Positions 9,094 through 18,060 of a stretch of DNA of 64,000 bases are shown one piece after another (the first letter of the stretch is position 1; the number at the start of each line of letters is the position of its first letter). Origin of the DNA: an uncultured Flavobacteriaceae bacterium. Lineage in GTDB: Bacteria; Bacteroidota; Bacteroidia; Flavobacteriales; Flavobacteriaceae. The stretch is from assembly GCA_947494325.1 (NCBI GenBank), contig CANLUS010000002.1, positions 248,001 through 312,000 of the forward strand, given 5' to 3'. The notes beneath the pieces were generated by a model, which had not been told where the DNA came from, did no database searches, and worked only from the letters and a program-made list of their open reading frames with translations. The position numbers and the translations under genes were made by a program.

Positions 9094-9780
9094 TCAATTT
9101 TCGCTCTCTTTTATAGGATTAATCATAATATGGGCTCTATGTGTACCTGGATTCATAATCCATGGATGATTTGCCGCTAAGGGAGATTCTGGTAACCCTG
9201 TAGACGCTGAAGTAGCCCATGGCATATATACTACATATCTATATTGTGCTCCATCTACCTTAGATGTTTCAGGGTCATATTGGGTGCTGGCCCCGTAATA
9301 AATATGCAATGTCAATCCAGGTTTTAATGAAAGTTCTCCAGATTTCACTTCTTTTTCACGAATATCGAATATTTCCTGCATATTTTTCCCTGCTTCCTTC
9401 AGTGCTCTTCCACGTGCCATAAATGGCTCTAAATCTTCATGATAACAAGCAGCATTAAATCCATCTTTCGTTGAATTATCAGCCAAACAAATGTATTCGT
9501 TACTTCCTTCTTTTAAGGTTACAAATTCTCCTGCCATATTATATCCTATCACGGTGCAGTCAGCTCTACTTTCGGCAGGGGCAGCCATCAAGGCAGTGGC
9601 AATTAAAGCCTCGTCCGAAGCAATGGGCACTAGACGCTCTGCGACGATCTTGGCAACACTATCGGCTGCTATTTCAGGTTTAGTTTTGGAGGAATCTTGA
9701 GAAATTTGGTTAGTTTTATCTGTTGAGTTACAAGAAATCAACATTCCGATCATTACTATTAAAATTAAAAAATGTTTCAT
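9094..9780 (-). CDS. Lipoprotein of unknown function
   Basis: The 228-residue protein starts with a lipoprotein signal peptide (IGMLISCNSTDK, lipid-bearing Cys near 17). Residues about 20-45 are a polar linker. The rest is a single globular region with four Cys and motifs such as ALMAAPAESRADCTVIGYN, NSTKDGFNAACYHEDLEPFMARGRAL and PGTHRAHIMINP. I do not recognise the family; HIM near the end and the conserved-looking HEDLEPFMARGR suggest a defined fold. The next gene downstream on this strand, after a hairpin, is the small GIY-YIG protein; upstream, 33 bases away, is another exported protein. Confidence 0.75.
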   Translation of the reverse strand: MKHFLILIVMIGMLISCNSTDKTNQISQDSSKTKPEIAADSVAKIVAERLVPIASDEALIATALMAAPAESRADCTVIGYNMAGEFVTLKEGSNEYICLADNSTKDGFNAACYHEDLEPFMARGRALKEAGKNMQEIFDIREKEVKSGELSLKPGLTLHIYYGASTQYDPETSKVDGAQYRYVVYMPWATSASTGLPESPLAANHPWIMNPGTHRAHIMINPIKESEN

Positions 9781-9813
9781 GCTATTGGTCTTGGGTAAGA
9801 ATTAATTTTTGGG

Positions 9814-10182
9814 TTATTCCTTTTTATCGCTGATGAGAATTAGTTCACCAGAATTTAGTGCTTTTTCAGCATTCGCTCTTAGTAGTGTATGACTTCCAAA
9901 AAAACGTTTTCCATTTTTTAGTTTGAATCGTATAACGGTTGAGCTGTTCTTTTTTTTATGTATTGATGTTACCACAACCAATCGCCCAACTAGGCCTTTA
10001 TAATTAGCGACACCGCCTCGCTTAATAATCATATTTGCTTTTGGTACGTTAATATGTTTAAACTTAGTGCTTGCTGATTTACCAATCTTAAAAACGGTTC
10101 CTATCGCAATATCTGAATTAACCGATTGAGCGAATCCAAACGTCCCAATTGCCACAATGAACATAAAGATATACTTTCTCAT
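9814..10182 (-). CDS. Small exported protein of unknown function
   Basis: The 122-residue protein begins with a cleavable signal peptide (MRKYIFMFIVAIGTFGFAQ, cut after about 19). The mature part is basic and strand-rich (IGTVFKIGKSASTKFKHINVPKANMIIKRGG, FKLKNGKRFFGSHTLLRANAEKALNSGELI). No family is recognised. It lies 33 bases upstream of the lipoprotein gene at 9780 and may be co-transcribed with it. It is divergent from the BlaI-type repressor. Confidence 0.75.
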   Translation of the reverse strand: MRKYIFMFIVAIGTFGFAQSVNSDIAIGTVFKIGKSASTKFKHINVPKANMIIKRGGVANYKGLVGRLVVVTSIHKKKNSSTVIRFKLKNGKRFFGSHTLLRANAEKALNSGELILISDKKE

Positions 10183-10315
10183 AATTCTTTTAATTTTAAG
10201 TATTTAATTCCCCTCAAATTTAGGATATTTAAGATTATTATTTGAATGTTTTCATATAATATCTCGAGTCTATTTGTTAAAATTCACAGAAACTTAGTGT
10301 ATTAATATAAAAATT

Positions 10316-10355
10316 ATGACTATAAATATAGTTTTATGACTATAAATATAGTCAT
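10316..10355. promoter_or_regulatory. Two tandem 20-bp BlaI-type operators
   Basis: Two directly adjacent 20-base units occur at 10316-10335 and 10336-10355. The second, ATGACTATAAATATAGTCAT, is a near-perfect palindrome with 9-bp arms; the first differs only in its right arm (TAGTTTT for TAGTCAT). The GACTA...TAGTC half-sites resemble BlaI/MecI-family operators. They sit just upstream of a -7-like box, TATATTCG (10372-10379), so bound repressor would cover the -33 region. Self-regulation of the downstream blaI-like gene is inferred. Confidence 0.72.
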
Positions 10356-10383
10356 AAATAAAAAAATGTTATATATTCGCTGC

Positions 10384-10767
10384 ATGAATGAACTAACAAA
10401 AGCTGAAGAACAGGTTATGAAATACGTCTGGAGACTTGAAAAAGCATTCCTAAAAGATATTGTTGAACAATTTCCAGAACCCAAACCTGCCTATACAACA
10501 ATTTCAACAGTAGTTCGCGTTTTGGTCAAAAAAAAGTTTTTACAATTTGAAACTTATGGTAAAATTCGTCAATATTACGCTACCATTTCTAAAGACAATT
10601 ACTTCAAAAGACATATGAAAGAGGTCATCGGCAACTTTTTCAATGGCTCACCTAGCAAATTTGCTTTATTCTTTACAAACAATGAAGATTTAGATCTTAC
10701 TGAGCTCGAAAATATGAAGCACCTAATCGAACATAAAATTGAACAATTAAAAGAAAACAATGACTAA
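10384..10767 (+). CDS. BlaI/MecI/CopY-family transcriptional repressor
   Basis: The 127-residue protein from the ATG at 10384 (MNELTKAEEQVMKYVWRLEK) has the typical family start, a winged helix (PAYTTISTVVRVLVKKKFL) and a dimerising C-terminal helix. The longest reading frame begins at 10336, inside the operator palindrome, so that start is rejected; 10366 is also possible but less family-like. In the classical system the repressor is cleaved or released after its M56 partner senses a cell-wall signal. The next gene encodes that partner and overlaps by 8 bases. Confidence 0.9.
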   Translation: MNELTKAEEQVMKYVWRLEKAFLKDIVEQFPEPKPAYTTISTVVRVLVKKKFLQFETYGKIRQYYATISKDNYFKRHMKEVIGNFFNGSPSKFALFFTNNEDLDLTELENMKHLIEHKIEQLKENND

Positions 10768-12091
10768 TTCATTACTCTTCCTTTTACAAGTATCCCTTGT
10801 ATTTACAATATGCTATCTATTATACTTGGTTTTTTTTCGTAAACTGACGTTTCATACAGCAAACAGAGTTTTGCTGATTAGTTTATTGCCTATATCTATA
10901 CTAATTCCGTTATCAGCAAATTTATTTCCTGACTTGACGCCCAAAATAGTTGAAATCCCATTATTTGTCGAAGCAAATCTGACTACTCTTTTTGATAGTA
11001 AAACATCAATAAGTGAATCATCTACAATTAATTCGTCATTTGATTTTCTCGAAATATGTTCACTGATTTATGGTTTCGTTGTAATCATACATCTCATGAG
11101 AATTTTAGTTTCAATTAAACATCTAATTTCTTTACGCAAGAATGCGACTATTCAGAAAAAGAACGGTTATCAATTAATTCTTTCAGACGTTCGTGAAATT
11201 TTCACCTATTTCAACTGGATTTTTATACCCAAAAATCAACTAGACAGAAATGATATGCAGCAAATTTTAATACATGAAACTGCTCATATTCGCCTCAAAC
11301 ATTCATTCGATGTCATTTTATCTGAGATTTATATCGCTTTTTTCTGGTGGAATCCTCTACTCTATTTTTATAGAAAATCTTTAAAATCTGTTCATGAATT
11401 TCAAGCAGACCGAAGTGTGATAACTAATCAAATGTCGACAACTCAATATCTTCAATTGCTTTTAAAAACTATTAACACCGAGAAACCGAATAATATATAT
11501 AGTTATTTTAACCATCCCATACTTAAACAACGAATCGATATGATCACGAAAACGACATCTAATAAGTTTACTAAATTGGGTTATTTTCTACTGATACCCA
11601 TATGCGTGTTTTTAATTTCGGCTTTTGCCAAACCTATTTCTGATGAAATTCCATTAAACGGAAATTTCAATTTTTACGCAACAACATATTTACCGCCTTC
11701 ATTATTTCCTGTACAAAATGGGACAAAAGCAGATATAACTGCCTATTTTGGTAAAAAAAGGAATCACCCCAAAATATCGAAAGGAAAAATTCATTCTGGT
11801 ATTGATATAAGGGCCATCATTGGAACCCCAGTTCTAGCCGCAGCCGATGGCCTTATTATAAAAGCAGCCACTAAAGGTGATTGGGGCAATTTAATTATTA
11901 TTTCGCATAGCGATGGATACGAAACTTGGTATGCACATTTACAAGGGTTTAACATCAAAGAAAAGCAAGAGGTTAAAAAAGGTGACATCATTGGTTATGT
12001 GGGTAACACAGGCCTTTCTACAGGGCCACATTTACATTACGAAGTGAAACAGCATGGCAAACATTTAAATCCGTTGAATTATTTAAAGTAA
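10760..12091 (+). CDS. M56 (BlaR1-like) membrane peptidase fused to M23 peptidase domain
   Basis: The 443-residue protein has an M56 part with membrane segments at about 5-25, 35-55, 95-115 and 275-290, and the zinc motif HETAH at 172-176 followed by FQADRSV. After the last membrane segment there is an M23 (LytM/lysostaphin-type) endopeptidase domain: HSGIDI at 345-350, WYAHL and GPHLHYEV with HLH at 424-426. BlaR1 proteins normally end in a penicillin-sensing domain, and many Bacteroidota homologues in TonB-like domains; here a peptidoglycan hydrolase takes that place. The topology should put M23 in the periplasm. Its ATG overlaps the repressor stop by 8 bases, so the two are translationally coupled. 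Confidence 0.9.
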   Translation: MTNSLLFLLQVSLVFTICYLLYLVFFRKLTFHTANRVLLISLLPISILIPLSANLFPDLTPKIVEIPLFVEANLTTLFDSKTSISESSTINSSFDFLEICSLIYGFVVIIHLMRILVSIKHLISLRKNATIQKKNGYQLILSDVREIFTYFNWIFIPKNQLDRNDMQQILIHETAHIRLKHSFDVILSEIYIAFFWWNPLLYFYRKSLKSVHEFQADRSVITNQMSTTQYLQLLLKTINTEKPNNIYSYFNHPILKQRIDMITKTTSNKFTKLGYFLLIPICVFLISAFAKPISDEIPLNGNFNFYATTYLPPSLFPVQNGTKADITAYFGKKRNHPKISKGKIHSGIDIRAIIGTPVLAAADGLIIKAATKGDWGNLIIISHSDGYETWYAHLQGFNIKEKQEVKKGDIIGYVGNTGLSTGPHLHYEVKQHGKHLNPLNYLK

Positions 12092-12189
12092 CCCATTGTT
12101 TATAGTATAAAAAATTATTCTTGCGACTTAAAATTGAAGCTCTATAGTTATCTATTTAGGATTTCATAGTCAAAATTATTTTATAAAAA

Positions 12190-13134
12190 ATGAAATTGTA
12201 TCCTCCCCTCTCCAGATATACGTATCAATTACTTTCACTATTTTTAGTTTCTTCAACCACGTTATTCTCACAAGGGATAGATGAGATCGTTGATACTACA
12301 AGTATTGTTTCTAAACTTGTGAAGAATGATTCAATTATTAAAACAGCCAATGACACACTTCAAATTAAAGATAGTATTACCGTAATTCCATTAGAAATGT
12401 GGGATACCACCAGATTCAACCCTTATAAAAATCAACATAAAACATTTCCTTTTCAGATAAAATTTAGTGATAGCACTTATGCATCTCCTGTAAAAGGAAA
12501 AAAAGTGATTACCTCTCGCTATGGATGGCGAAGAGGACGTCCTCATAAAGGAATTGATATCGATTTAGTTACAGGAGATCATATTATGGCACTATTTGAT
12601 GGCGTGGTAAGATTTGCTAGATATAGTTCTGGACATGGAAAAACGATCGTAATTCGTCATTTTAATGGTTTAGAAACGGCCTACGCACATTTATCTAAAT
12701 ACAAAGTAAAAGCGAATGACACTATAAAAAAGGGACAAATTATTGGGGTTGGAGGGACTACTGGAAATGCCAGAGGCAGTCATTTACATTTGGTTATTAG
12801 TTATAAAGGAAACTACATTAATCCGGAATATTTATTTGATTTTGGAAAAGAAAATAAATTAAGAAAACAACAGGTTTGGATTACGAAGCATTGGACCACA
12901 GCTCATTTTCATAGTTATAAAAGACAAAGTGAGTTAACCTATTACAAGTCGTATGAAGATGCACTGGCCAAACATAAAGCGCAATCTAAAAAACGAATTC
13001 ACATTGTTCGCAAAGGAGATACACTCTCGCATATTTCTAATACGTATCGTGTGTCACTTATGAAATTATGCAAATCAAACGCCATTTCAATGAATAGCAT
13101 ATTGAAAATAGGCAAGAAATTAATTATATATTAA
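12190..13134 (+). CDS. Exported M23 peptidase with C-terminal LysM domain
   Basis: The 314-residue protein has a signal peptide (about 1-28, ending TTLFSQG), a linker, an M23 endopeptidase domain with HKGIDIDL and GSHLHLVI zinc ligands (about 115-225), and one LysM peptidoglycan-binding domain at the C-terminus (IHIVRKGDTLSHISNTY, about 268-314). It should cut peptide cross-links of peptidoglycan in the periplasm. It follows the M56-M23 fusion by 98 bases and precedes the deacetylase by 13, so it belongs to the same cell-wall cluster. Confidence 0.92.
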   Translation: MKLYPPLSRYTYQLLSLFLVSSTTLFSQGIDEIVDTTSIVSKLVKNDSIIKTANDTLQIKDSITVIPLEMWDTTRFNPYKNQHKTFPFQIKFSDSTYASPVKGKKVITSRYGWRRGRPHKGIDIDLVTGDHIMALFDGVVRFARYSSGHGKTIVIRHFNGLETAYAHLSKYKVKANDTIKKGQIIGVGGTTGNARGSHLHLVISYKGNYINPEYLFDFGKENKLRKQQVWITKHWTTAHFHSYKRQSELTYYKSYEDALAKHKAQSKKRIHIVRKGDTLSHISNTYRVSLMKLCKSNAISMNSILKIGKKLIIY

Positions 13135-13147
13135 TCAAAACAATAAC

Positions 13148-14047
13148 ATGAAACGAATCGCTGCGATCATAGTCTTTTTGATATTAACCCCTACTTTTTG
13201 CCAATCGAAAATTAGTTTTACGTTCGATGATGGCTCAATTGGTAATAAGCCTAATTACAAATTTGACGTTTGGAATAACATGCTTTTGAAAAAATTAGAG
13301 GACGCCAAAGTAGAAGCAATGTTTTTCGTTACAGGTAAAAACATTCCAGGAGTTAAAGGAAAACAACTTTTGAAAAGCTGGAATGAAAAAGGCCATAAAA
13401 TTGGCAATCATACTTATAGGCATTTGAACTATAGTGCAAATGAAGTATCATTTTCGAGCTTTAAAAATGATTTTATTAAAAATGACGCCATCATCAATGC
13501 GTATTCAAATTACAGTAAATTTTTTCGTTTTCCATATTTAAAGGAAGGTAATACAGCCGAAAAAATTGATTCGGCACGCGCTTTTTTAAAGAAGCAAGGA
13601 TATCGAAACGGCCATGTAACTATAGATGCATCAGATTGGTATATAGATAGTAGACTTTTAAAAAGGTTAAGACAGAATCCGAAAGTTGATGTAAGTGCAT
13701 ATAGAGCATTTTATCTTAATCATATCTGGGAGAAGGCTCAATTCTATGAAGAACTTTCAGTAGCGATGAATGGCAGGCATATTAATCATACATTGCTGTT
13801 ACATCACAATTTGACTTCGGCCCTTTTTATTGATGATTTAATTGCAATGTTCAAATCTAAAGGCTGGGAAATTGTACCAGTTTCTATGGCTTTTAAAGAT
13901 CCCATTTATAAAATCGAAACTAAGTATGCAGGAGAAAGTCTTATTTATGCACAAGCAAGAGATGCTGGGAAGTATAAGAATAAGTTGCGGTATCCACCAG
14001 AGGATAGCAAGTATGAAAAAAGTAAAATGGATAAACTAGGATTATAA
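13148..14047 (+). CDS. Polysaccharide deacetylase (NodB homology)
   Basis: The 299-residue protein has a short signal peptide (1-19, ending TFCQS) and the NodB-fold motifs TFDDG (about 24-28), GNHTYRHLNYS (about 90-100) and RFPYLKEGN (motif 3). The Asp-Asp and H...H metal ligands are intact. Substrates of the family are N-acetylated glycans such as peptidoglycan or chitin-like polymers; given the two M23 genes upstream, peptidoglycan is the best guess. The distance to the M23-LysM gene is 13 bases. Confidence 0.9.
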   Translation: MKRIAAIIVFLILTPTFCQSKISFTFDDGSIGNKPNYKFDVWNNMLLKKLEDAKVEAMFFVTGKNIPGVKGKQLLKSWNEKGHKIGNHTYRHLNYSANEVSFSSFKNDFIKNDAIINAYSNYSKFFRFPYLKEGNTAEKIDSARAFLKKQGYRNGHVTIDASDWYIDSRLLKRLRQNPKVDVSAYRAFYLNHIWEKAQFYEELSVAMNGRHINHTLLLHHNLTSALFIDDLIAMFKSKGWEIVPVSMAFKDPIYKIETKYAGESLIYAQARDAGKYKNKLRYPPEDSKYEKSKMDKLGL

Positions 14048-14357
14048 TTTCTTTTAATTCCGGACTGCGAGCACTCTTTTTTTCATTTTTCATAATAACA
14101 ATTTTTAATGATAAGCTGCAATTAGAGAAGAAAGAAATGGCATCGTAAAAGTGGCAGCTTTATAACACTATCCTATATTGACTAGCAATATTGTAGAGAA
14201 CTACAAATGTAGATTGTATCTTTAAGCAAATCAAGAGGCAAACACCTCTTTTTAGACAGGATTATCCCTTTGTGTTTTCAGGGTTTTCCCTGTTTTTAAG
14301 TTCTGAAATTGGTTTTGACTAGGGAAACATCTATTTTTAAGATGAAAAAATTATATT
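14048..14357. other. 310-base intergenic region with two short hairpins
   Basis: No gene is seen here. AAGAGG-CAAACA-CCTCTT followed by T's (14233-14253) and CAGGG-TTTT-CCCTG followed by five T's (14279-14297) are both terminator-like on the plus strand. A small palindrome CTACAAATGTAG (14201-14212) lies just before them. One or both hairpins could end the cell-wall operon, or the stretch 14200-14297 could be a short untranslated RNA; the sequence does not decide between these. Confidence 0.4.
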
Positions 14358-15521
14358 ATGGCACGAAAGAAACCTATCATTTTGATTCCTGGAATTCAGG
14401 GAACCAAACTTTTTAATGTCAATGAAAAAGATTTTACCACAGTATGGTCTGGAGTTAAGAAATTCTTTTCTAATATTCATATGCTTCGTCTTCAGAAAAA
14501 TGGTATAAGTGATATTGGGGCAGAAACCATAATTGAACGAGCTGATGTTGAAAATTTAGCCTATTCTGAAATTATTAATTATTTAAAGGCAAAGGGCTAT
14601 CGTGTTTTCATTTTCGGATACGATTGGAGAAAATCTAACATAGAATCTGCAAAAGATCTACATGTTTATATTAACAAACTACGCGATAAATTAAATATTA
14701 GTTCTTTTAATTTTCTTACCCATAGTATGGGAGCATTAGTGCTCTCTTCCTATTTTAAAATGCTCTCTGAATCAGATCGAGACAAAGTTGTGAATCATGC
14801 GATATTCACGGTGCCGCCATTTTTAGGTTCTATTGAAGCAAGTTTTAATTTGGTTGTTGGAAAATCTAGATTGTTCAATTCTAGTGATGATTTTAGAAAA
14901 ATTGCCAGAACCTTTCCTGCGGTTTATGAACTACTACCTGTTTATAAAGATGCCTATAGTTTTGAAGATGCTACTACGAAGAAAAACTTCAATCCGTATG
15001 ATTTTTCGACGTATTGGCAACAGGTCAAAACTGTTGATCCAGATCGTAAAGACACCATAGCCAAACATCGTTTAATTTCAGACCGACTAAAACACTTAGG
15101 AACTGTTAGAGATCAAAATAACTTTATTTTTGATTTTAACCAATGTAGTGCAGGGTTTAGAAAAAAACTTATCGTTTTATGCGGAGGTAATTCAGAAACC
15201 AAACACAAGATTCACATCCAAAAAAAAGAAGCGCATTTAAAGAACTTCTTTAATTATGAAAAGCATAACCCATTAAAAAATGCTGATGGAACAGTTCCGA
15301 ATCAAAGTGCGATAGCATTTAAAGATGCTATTCTAACGCTCAAAATAAATCAGCGAGGTATTGAAACATGGGTAGATTCAAGATTTATTGGAGCTGATTG
15401 GCACGCCTTTTTCCTAAATAATGGAAGAGTTCAGAATGTAATTAAGCGTTTTTTGAATGATCAAACGGATAGAAAAAATTGGTATGATTCTGCAGGAGGA
15501 AAAATCGAAGAGGTATCTTAA
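14358..15521 (+). CDS. Alpha/beta hydrolase, LCAT-like lipase/acyltransferase
   Basis: The 387-residue protein has the lipase start KPIILIPGIQGTKLF (oxyanion region), the LCAT/PDAT-type FGYDWRKS (about 87-93) and the nucleophile elbow THSMGA with Ser123. A late acidic/His pair (for example in the GADWHAFFL stretch) could complete the triad. The family hydrolyses or transfers acyl groups from lipids. No signal peptide is visible, so a cytoplasmic or membrane-associated place is likely. The gene stands alone between intergenic stretches with hairpins upstream. Confidence 0.82.
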   Translation: MARKKPIILIPGIQGTKLFNVNEKDFTTVWSGVKKFFSNIHMLRLQKNGISDIGAETIIERADVENLAYSEIINYLKAKGYRVFIFGYDWRKSNIESAKDLHVYINKLRDKLNISSFNFLTHSMGALVLSSYFKMLSESDRDKVVNHAIFTVPPFLGSIEASFNLVVGKSRLFNSSDDFRKIARTFPAVYELLPVYKDAYSFEDATTKKNFNPYDFSTYWQQVKTVDPDRKDTIAKHRLISDRLKHLGTVRDQNNFIFDFNQCSAGFRKKLIVLCGGNSETKHKIHIQKKEAHLKNFFNYEKHNPLKNADGTVPNQSAIAFKDAILTLKINQRGIETWVDSRFIGADWHAFFLNNGRVQNVIKRFLNDQTDRKNWYDSAGGKIEEVS

Positions 15522-15625
15522 TTTTTTATCCTTTTGAGTTCATATCGCCGTGATACATTTTATTGAAACAACGCAACCTTTTGCATTATTGCTTATCTTT
15601 AACGTATAACTATCAACCAACCCCA

Positions 15626-16762
15626 ATGAAAAAATTGTGTCTTTATCTTCTGCTATCTATAACACTATTCGCATGCTCTAAAGATGAAGAGATTCCTGAA
15701 AAAATATTTCCTGGAAATGTGATTATCAGAACGCAAGAAGGAGTAGATAATTTTGCAAAAAGAAAGTATACAGCAATTGACGGGTATTTAGTAATTGGAG
15801 ATCGGTTATCAGTCTCAAATCCAAGTCCAACACCCTCAGACATTACAGATCTATCTGGATTAAGTACACTTACAAACATCCTAGATCAATTAGAGATTCA
15901 GGGGAATCCTATGTTAACTTCATTGCGAGGATTAGATAATATTACGTCTATAGGGTCTTTGTTCTTATATGATAATGATCTTCTAGAAACCCTAGATGAT
16001 CTTGAAGGCCTTAGAACGATCACCAATAGACCTGTATTGAAGGACGATAATAACTCTTCTTCTGGAACTATCTCGATTTATTCAAATCCTAATTTAAAAT
16101 CTATTGAAATATTAGGAAATTTAACAAGCGATACAATTGATTTTGTTCCAATTGTCAATAACCCCAATTTAATAAGCTTAAATGGTCTAGAATCCTTGAC
16201 AAATGTGCCAGGTGGCCTTCAAGTAAATACATGTAATTTATTAACCTCGTTAGATGGTCTCCAAAATATTGAAAGTCTTGGTTCCTTGGTGCTGTCGAAT
16301 AATTTAAATCTTTCGTCTTTAGCTGAACTCAACAACATAAAAGAAGGTTTGTATTCTTTGATTATCAGAAATAATTCTTCACTACAAAGCTTAGAAGGAT
16401 TAGAAAATATAACTGAAGTTCCTAGATTGTTTGAAATTAGTTGGAACAGCGCACTCACATCCCTCGATGGTCTAAGAGGTCTTCTGCGAATTGGTAATGC
16501 TGTACCCGGTCCGAATACTGTTTTTGTAAGTAATAATAAGTTTACATTAATAGGTAATACTGCATTAACATCACTTAGTGGCCTGAACAATTTAACTTTA
16601 GTCGAAGGGGAATTGACTATTAGTCGTAATCCACAATTGACTAATTTTTGTGCTTTAGGGAGTCCATTCCAAAACAACACCATATTTGATACTTTTAATA
16701 TCAGTAGTAACCTATTTAATCCATCTTTACAAGATATCCTAGATGGAAACTGCACACCATAA
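15626..16762 (+). CDS. Leucine-rich-repeat-like (receptor L domain) lipoprotein
   Basis: The start is set at the ATG at 15626, which gives a clean lipoprotein signal (MKKLCLYLLLSITLFACSKDEE, Cys 17); the longer frame opens with TTG at 15563 and a non-signal-like extension. The 378-residue product consists of irregular repeats such as LTSLRGLDNITSIGSLFLYDN and LTSLDGLQNIESLGSLVLSNN, the pattern of receptor L-domain/leucine-rich solenoids. Such surface lipoproteins in flavobacteria are presumed to bind other proteins or glycans; no enzyme motif is seen. The last repeat ends in a Cys pair (FCALGS, GNCTP), a common capping feature. Confidence 0.85.
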   Translation: MKKLCLYLLLSITLFACSKDEEIPEKIFPGNVIIRTQEGVDNFAKRKYTAIDGYLVIGDRLSVSNPSPTPSDITDLSGLSTLTNILDQLEIQGNPMLTSLRGLDNITSIGSLFLYDNDLLETLDDLEGLRTITNRPVLKDDNNSSSGTISIYSNPNLKSIEILGNLTSDTIDFVPIVNNPNLISLNGLESLTNVPGGLQVNTCNLLTSLDGLQNIESLGSLVLSNNLNLSSLAELNNIKEGLYSLIIRNNSSLQSLEGLENITEVPRLFEISWNSALTSLDGLRGLLRIGNAVPGPNTVFVSNNKFTLIGNTALTSLSGLNNLTLVEGELTISRNPQLTNFCALGSPFQNNTIFDTFNISSNLFNPSLQDILDGNCTP

Positions 16763-16768
16763 TTATTA

Positions 16769-17920
16769 TTAAAATTGGCTAGCCTTGCTCGTTAAAAAGG
16801 CACTGCTACTATCGGTTTCGATTTCTATCCAAACCGGTAAATGATCACTTATTTGATTTCGTTTCCAATATCTATTGAAATAGGTCTTAAATTTAGACGC
16901 GTCGGTCAATGTTGAAGGGTCATCTTTATGCTCGAGCATCAGTTCATGATATAAGGCTATTTCATCTGGAGTATCAATATACACATATTCGAAAAGGTTA
17001 AATACTCCTCCATTTTCTTGTCCGTTTTCATCGGTTGCTATTTTAAAATAGTTTTCTACATTTAAAAAAATACGATCGTAGATTTGATTTAGGCTGGTAT
17101 TAGTGAATTTTCCTGCGAGCCCTTCACTTTCTAAAAAACCTTGTTGCATCAAACGATTTACGATGTCACCATCATCTTCATATAAATTAGTGTCACCTAA
17201 AATAATCATATTTCTATCTTCATAAGCCGACGTAGCTAGTTTCTCTTCTAAAATTTTCATAAGTAAACGAACCTCTTCGTCTCGAATTTCCTGATCTGTG
17301 GGTTCCCCAGGATCATTATTATCATCTCCAGGATGTAAATGCACACTTATAATTGAGAATTTCTTCCAACCACTTTCAAATCCTGTAAAAGAAGGGGTTC
17401 GCTTTAGTTGACGAATAATCGGACTATTTTCAATGAATTCTGGAGGGATAACAATTTCACCTGATAAGCCGGAATGTGTTACACGTCTTGAATCATAAAT
17501 AAATCCGAATCGTTCATCATTACCAGAACTTCCTTCCGTAACATCACTCAAAGTATGTTTCCAGTGACTTCCTAAGAGGCGTAACACTTGTTTGAACTGG
17601 TTTATATTACTATTAATTTCTTGTATGGCAACAATATCAAAGGCATTTATGATTTCAGCGATATAATAAACCGATTCGGCCGTTCTATCTTTTAACCTTC
17701 CGAAGTTTTTGATATTCCAAGAGCCTAAAAGTAAATTCTTATCAACCTTTTTACTTGGAATATGCTGCGTTATTCCTGTTTTTAATCGGATAAGATTCGA
17801 AATTGTTCTTTGCTTATCTTCATCCGACAAGAGTCGGGAATAATTTTCATTATCAAGCATGATTAATGAATACTTATCACTTGTTAATTCAGAATCAGGT
17901 CTCAAGTCATTATACCACAT
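16769..17920 (-). CDS. Endonuclease/exonuclease/phosphatase family protein
   Basis: From the ATG at 17920 the product is 383 residues. Motifs of the DNase I-like fold are present: GSWNIKNFG, FDIVAIQEIN (catalytic Glu), ISVHLHPGDD, MIILGDTNLYEDDG and QISDHLPVWIEI (catalytic Asp-His). The longest frame starts with GTG at 18007 and adds a hydrophobic stretch that probably is promoter DNA read as protein, so it is not used. The family cleaves phosphodiesters in nucleic acids or phosphoinositides; the substrate is unknown. It is convergent with the LRR lipoprotein gene, 6 bases apart. Confidence 0.88.
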   Translation of the reverse strand: MWYNDLRPDSELTSDKYSLIMLDNENYSRLLSDEDKQRTISNLIRLKTGITQHIPSKKVDKNLLLGSWNIKNFGRLKDRTAESVYYIAEIINAFDIVAIQEINSNINQFKQVLRLLGSHWKHTLSDVTEGSSGNDERFGFIYDSRRVTHSGLSGEIVIPPEFIENSPIIRQLKRTPSFTGFESGWKKFSIISVHLHPGDDNNDPGEPTDQEIRDEEVRLLMKILEEKLATSAYEDRNMIILGDTNLYEDDGDIVNRLMQQGFLESEGLAGKFTNTSLNQIYDRIFLNVENYFKIATDENGQENGGVFNLFEYVYIDTPDEIALYHELMLEHKDDPSTLTDASKFKTYFNRYWKRNQISDHLPVWIEIETDSSSAFLTSKASQF

Positions 17921-18010
17921 AAGTTTAGTTTTTAGTTTATAAAATGATATTATAGAACATTGTATAAAGGTAAAAACTAATAAGAGGCAATAAAAGAGGA
18001 AAAACACCTA

Positions 18011-18036
18011 AAAACGACAGGAAAAAGCCTGTTTTT
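18011..18036 (-). terminator. Intrinsic terminator downstream of the exported protein gene at 18061
   Basis: ACAGG (18017-18021) and CCTGT (18028-18032) form a short stem. Read on the minus strand it is followed by CGTTTTT, which fits a weak intrinsic terminator 25 bases after the stop at 18061. Confidence 0.5.
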
Positions 18037-18060
18037 TAGTGTGTATTATTGAGAAAAGCA

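Noticed and set aside
10336-10383. N-terminal extension of the BlaI-type repressor
   Set aside because: Its ATG lies inside the operator palindrome, and the family starts at MNELTKAEEQ (10384).
14201-14212. CTACAAATGTAG palindrome as a BlaI-type operator
   Set aside because: It is similar to MecI-type half-sites but has no gene directly in front of it and differs from the GACTATA operators at 10316; kept only as part of the intergenic description.
16219-16755. 178-codon ORF antisense to the LRR lipoprotein
   Set aside because: The plus-strand frame has a lipoprotein signal and clear repeats; the antisense frame has no recognisable domain.
17921-18007. GTG-started extension of the nuclease gene giving a hydrophobic N-terminus
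   Set aside because: ATG at 17920 gives a more plausible start; the extension lies in A/T-rich DNA with promoter-like sequence and has no signal-peptide cleavage site.
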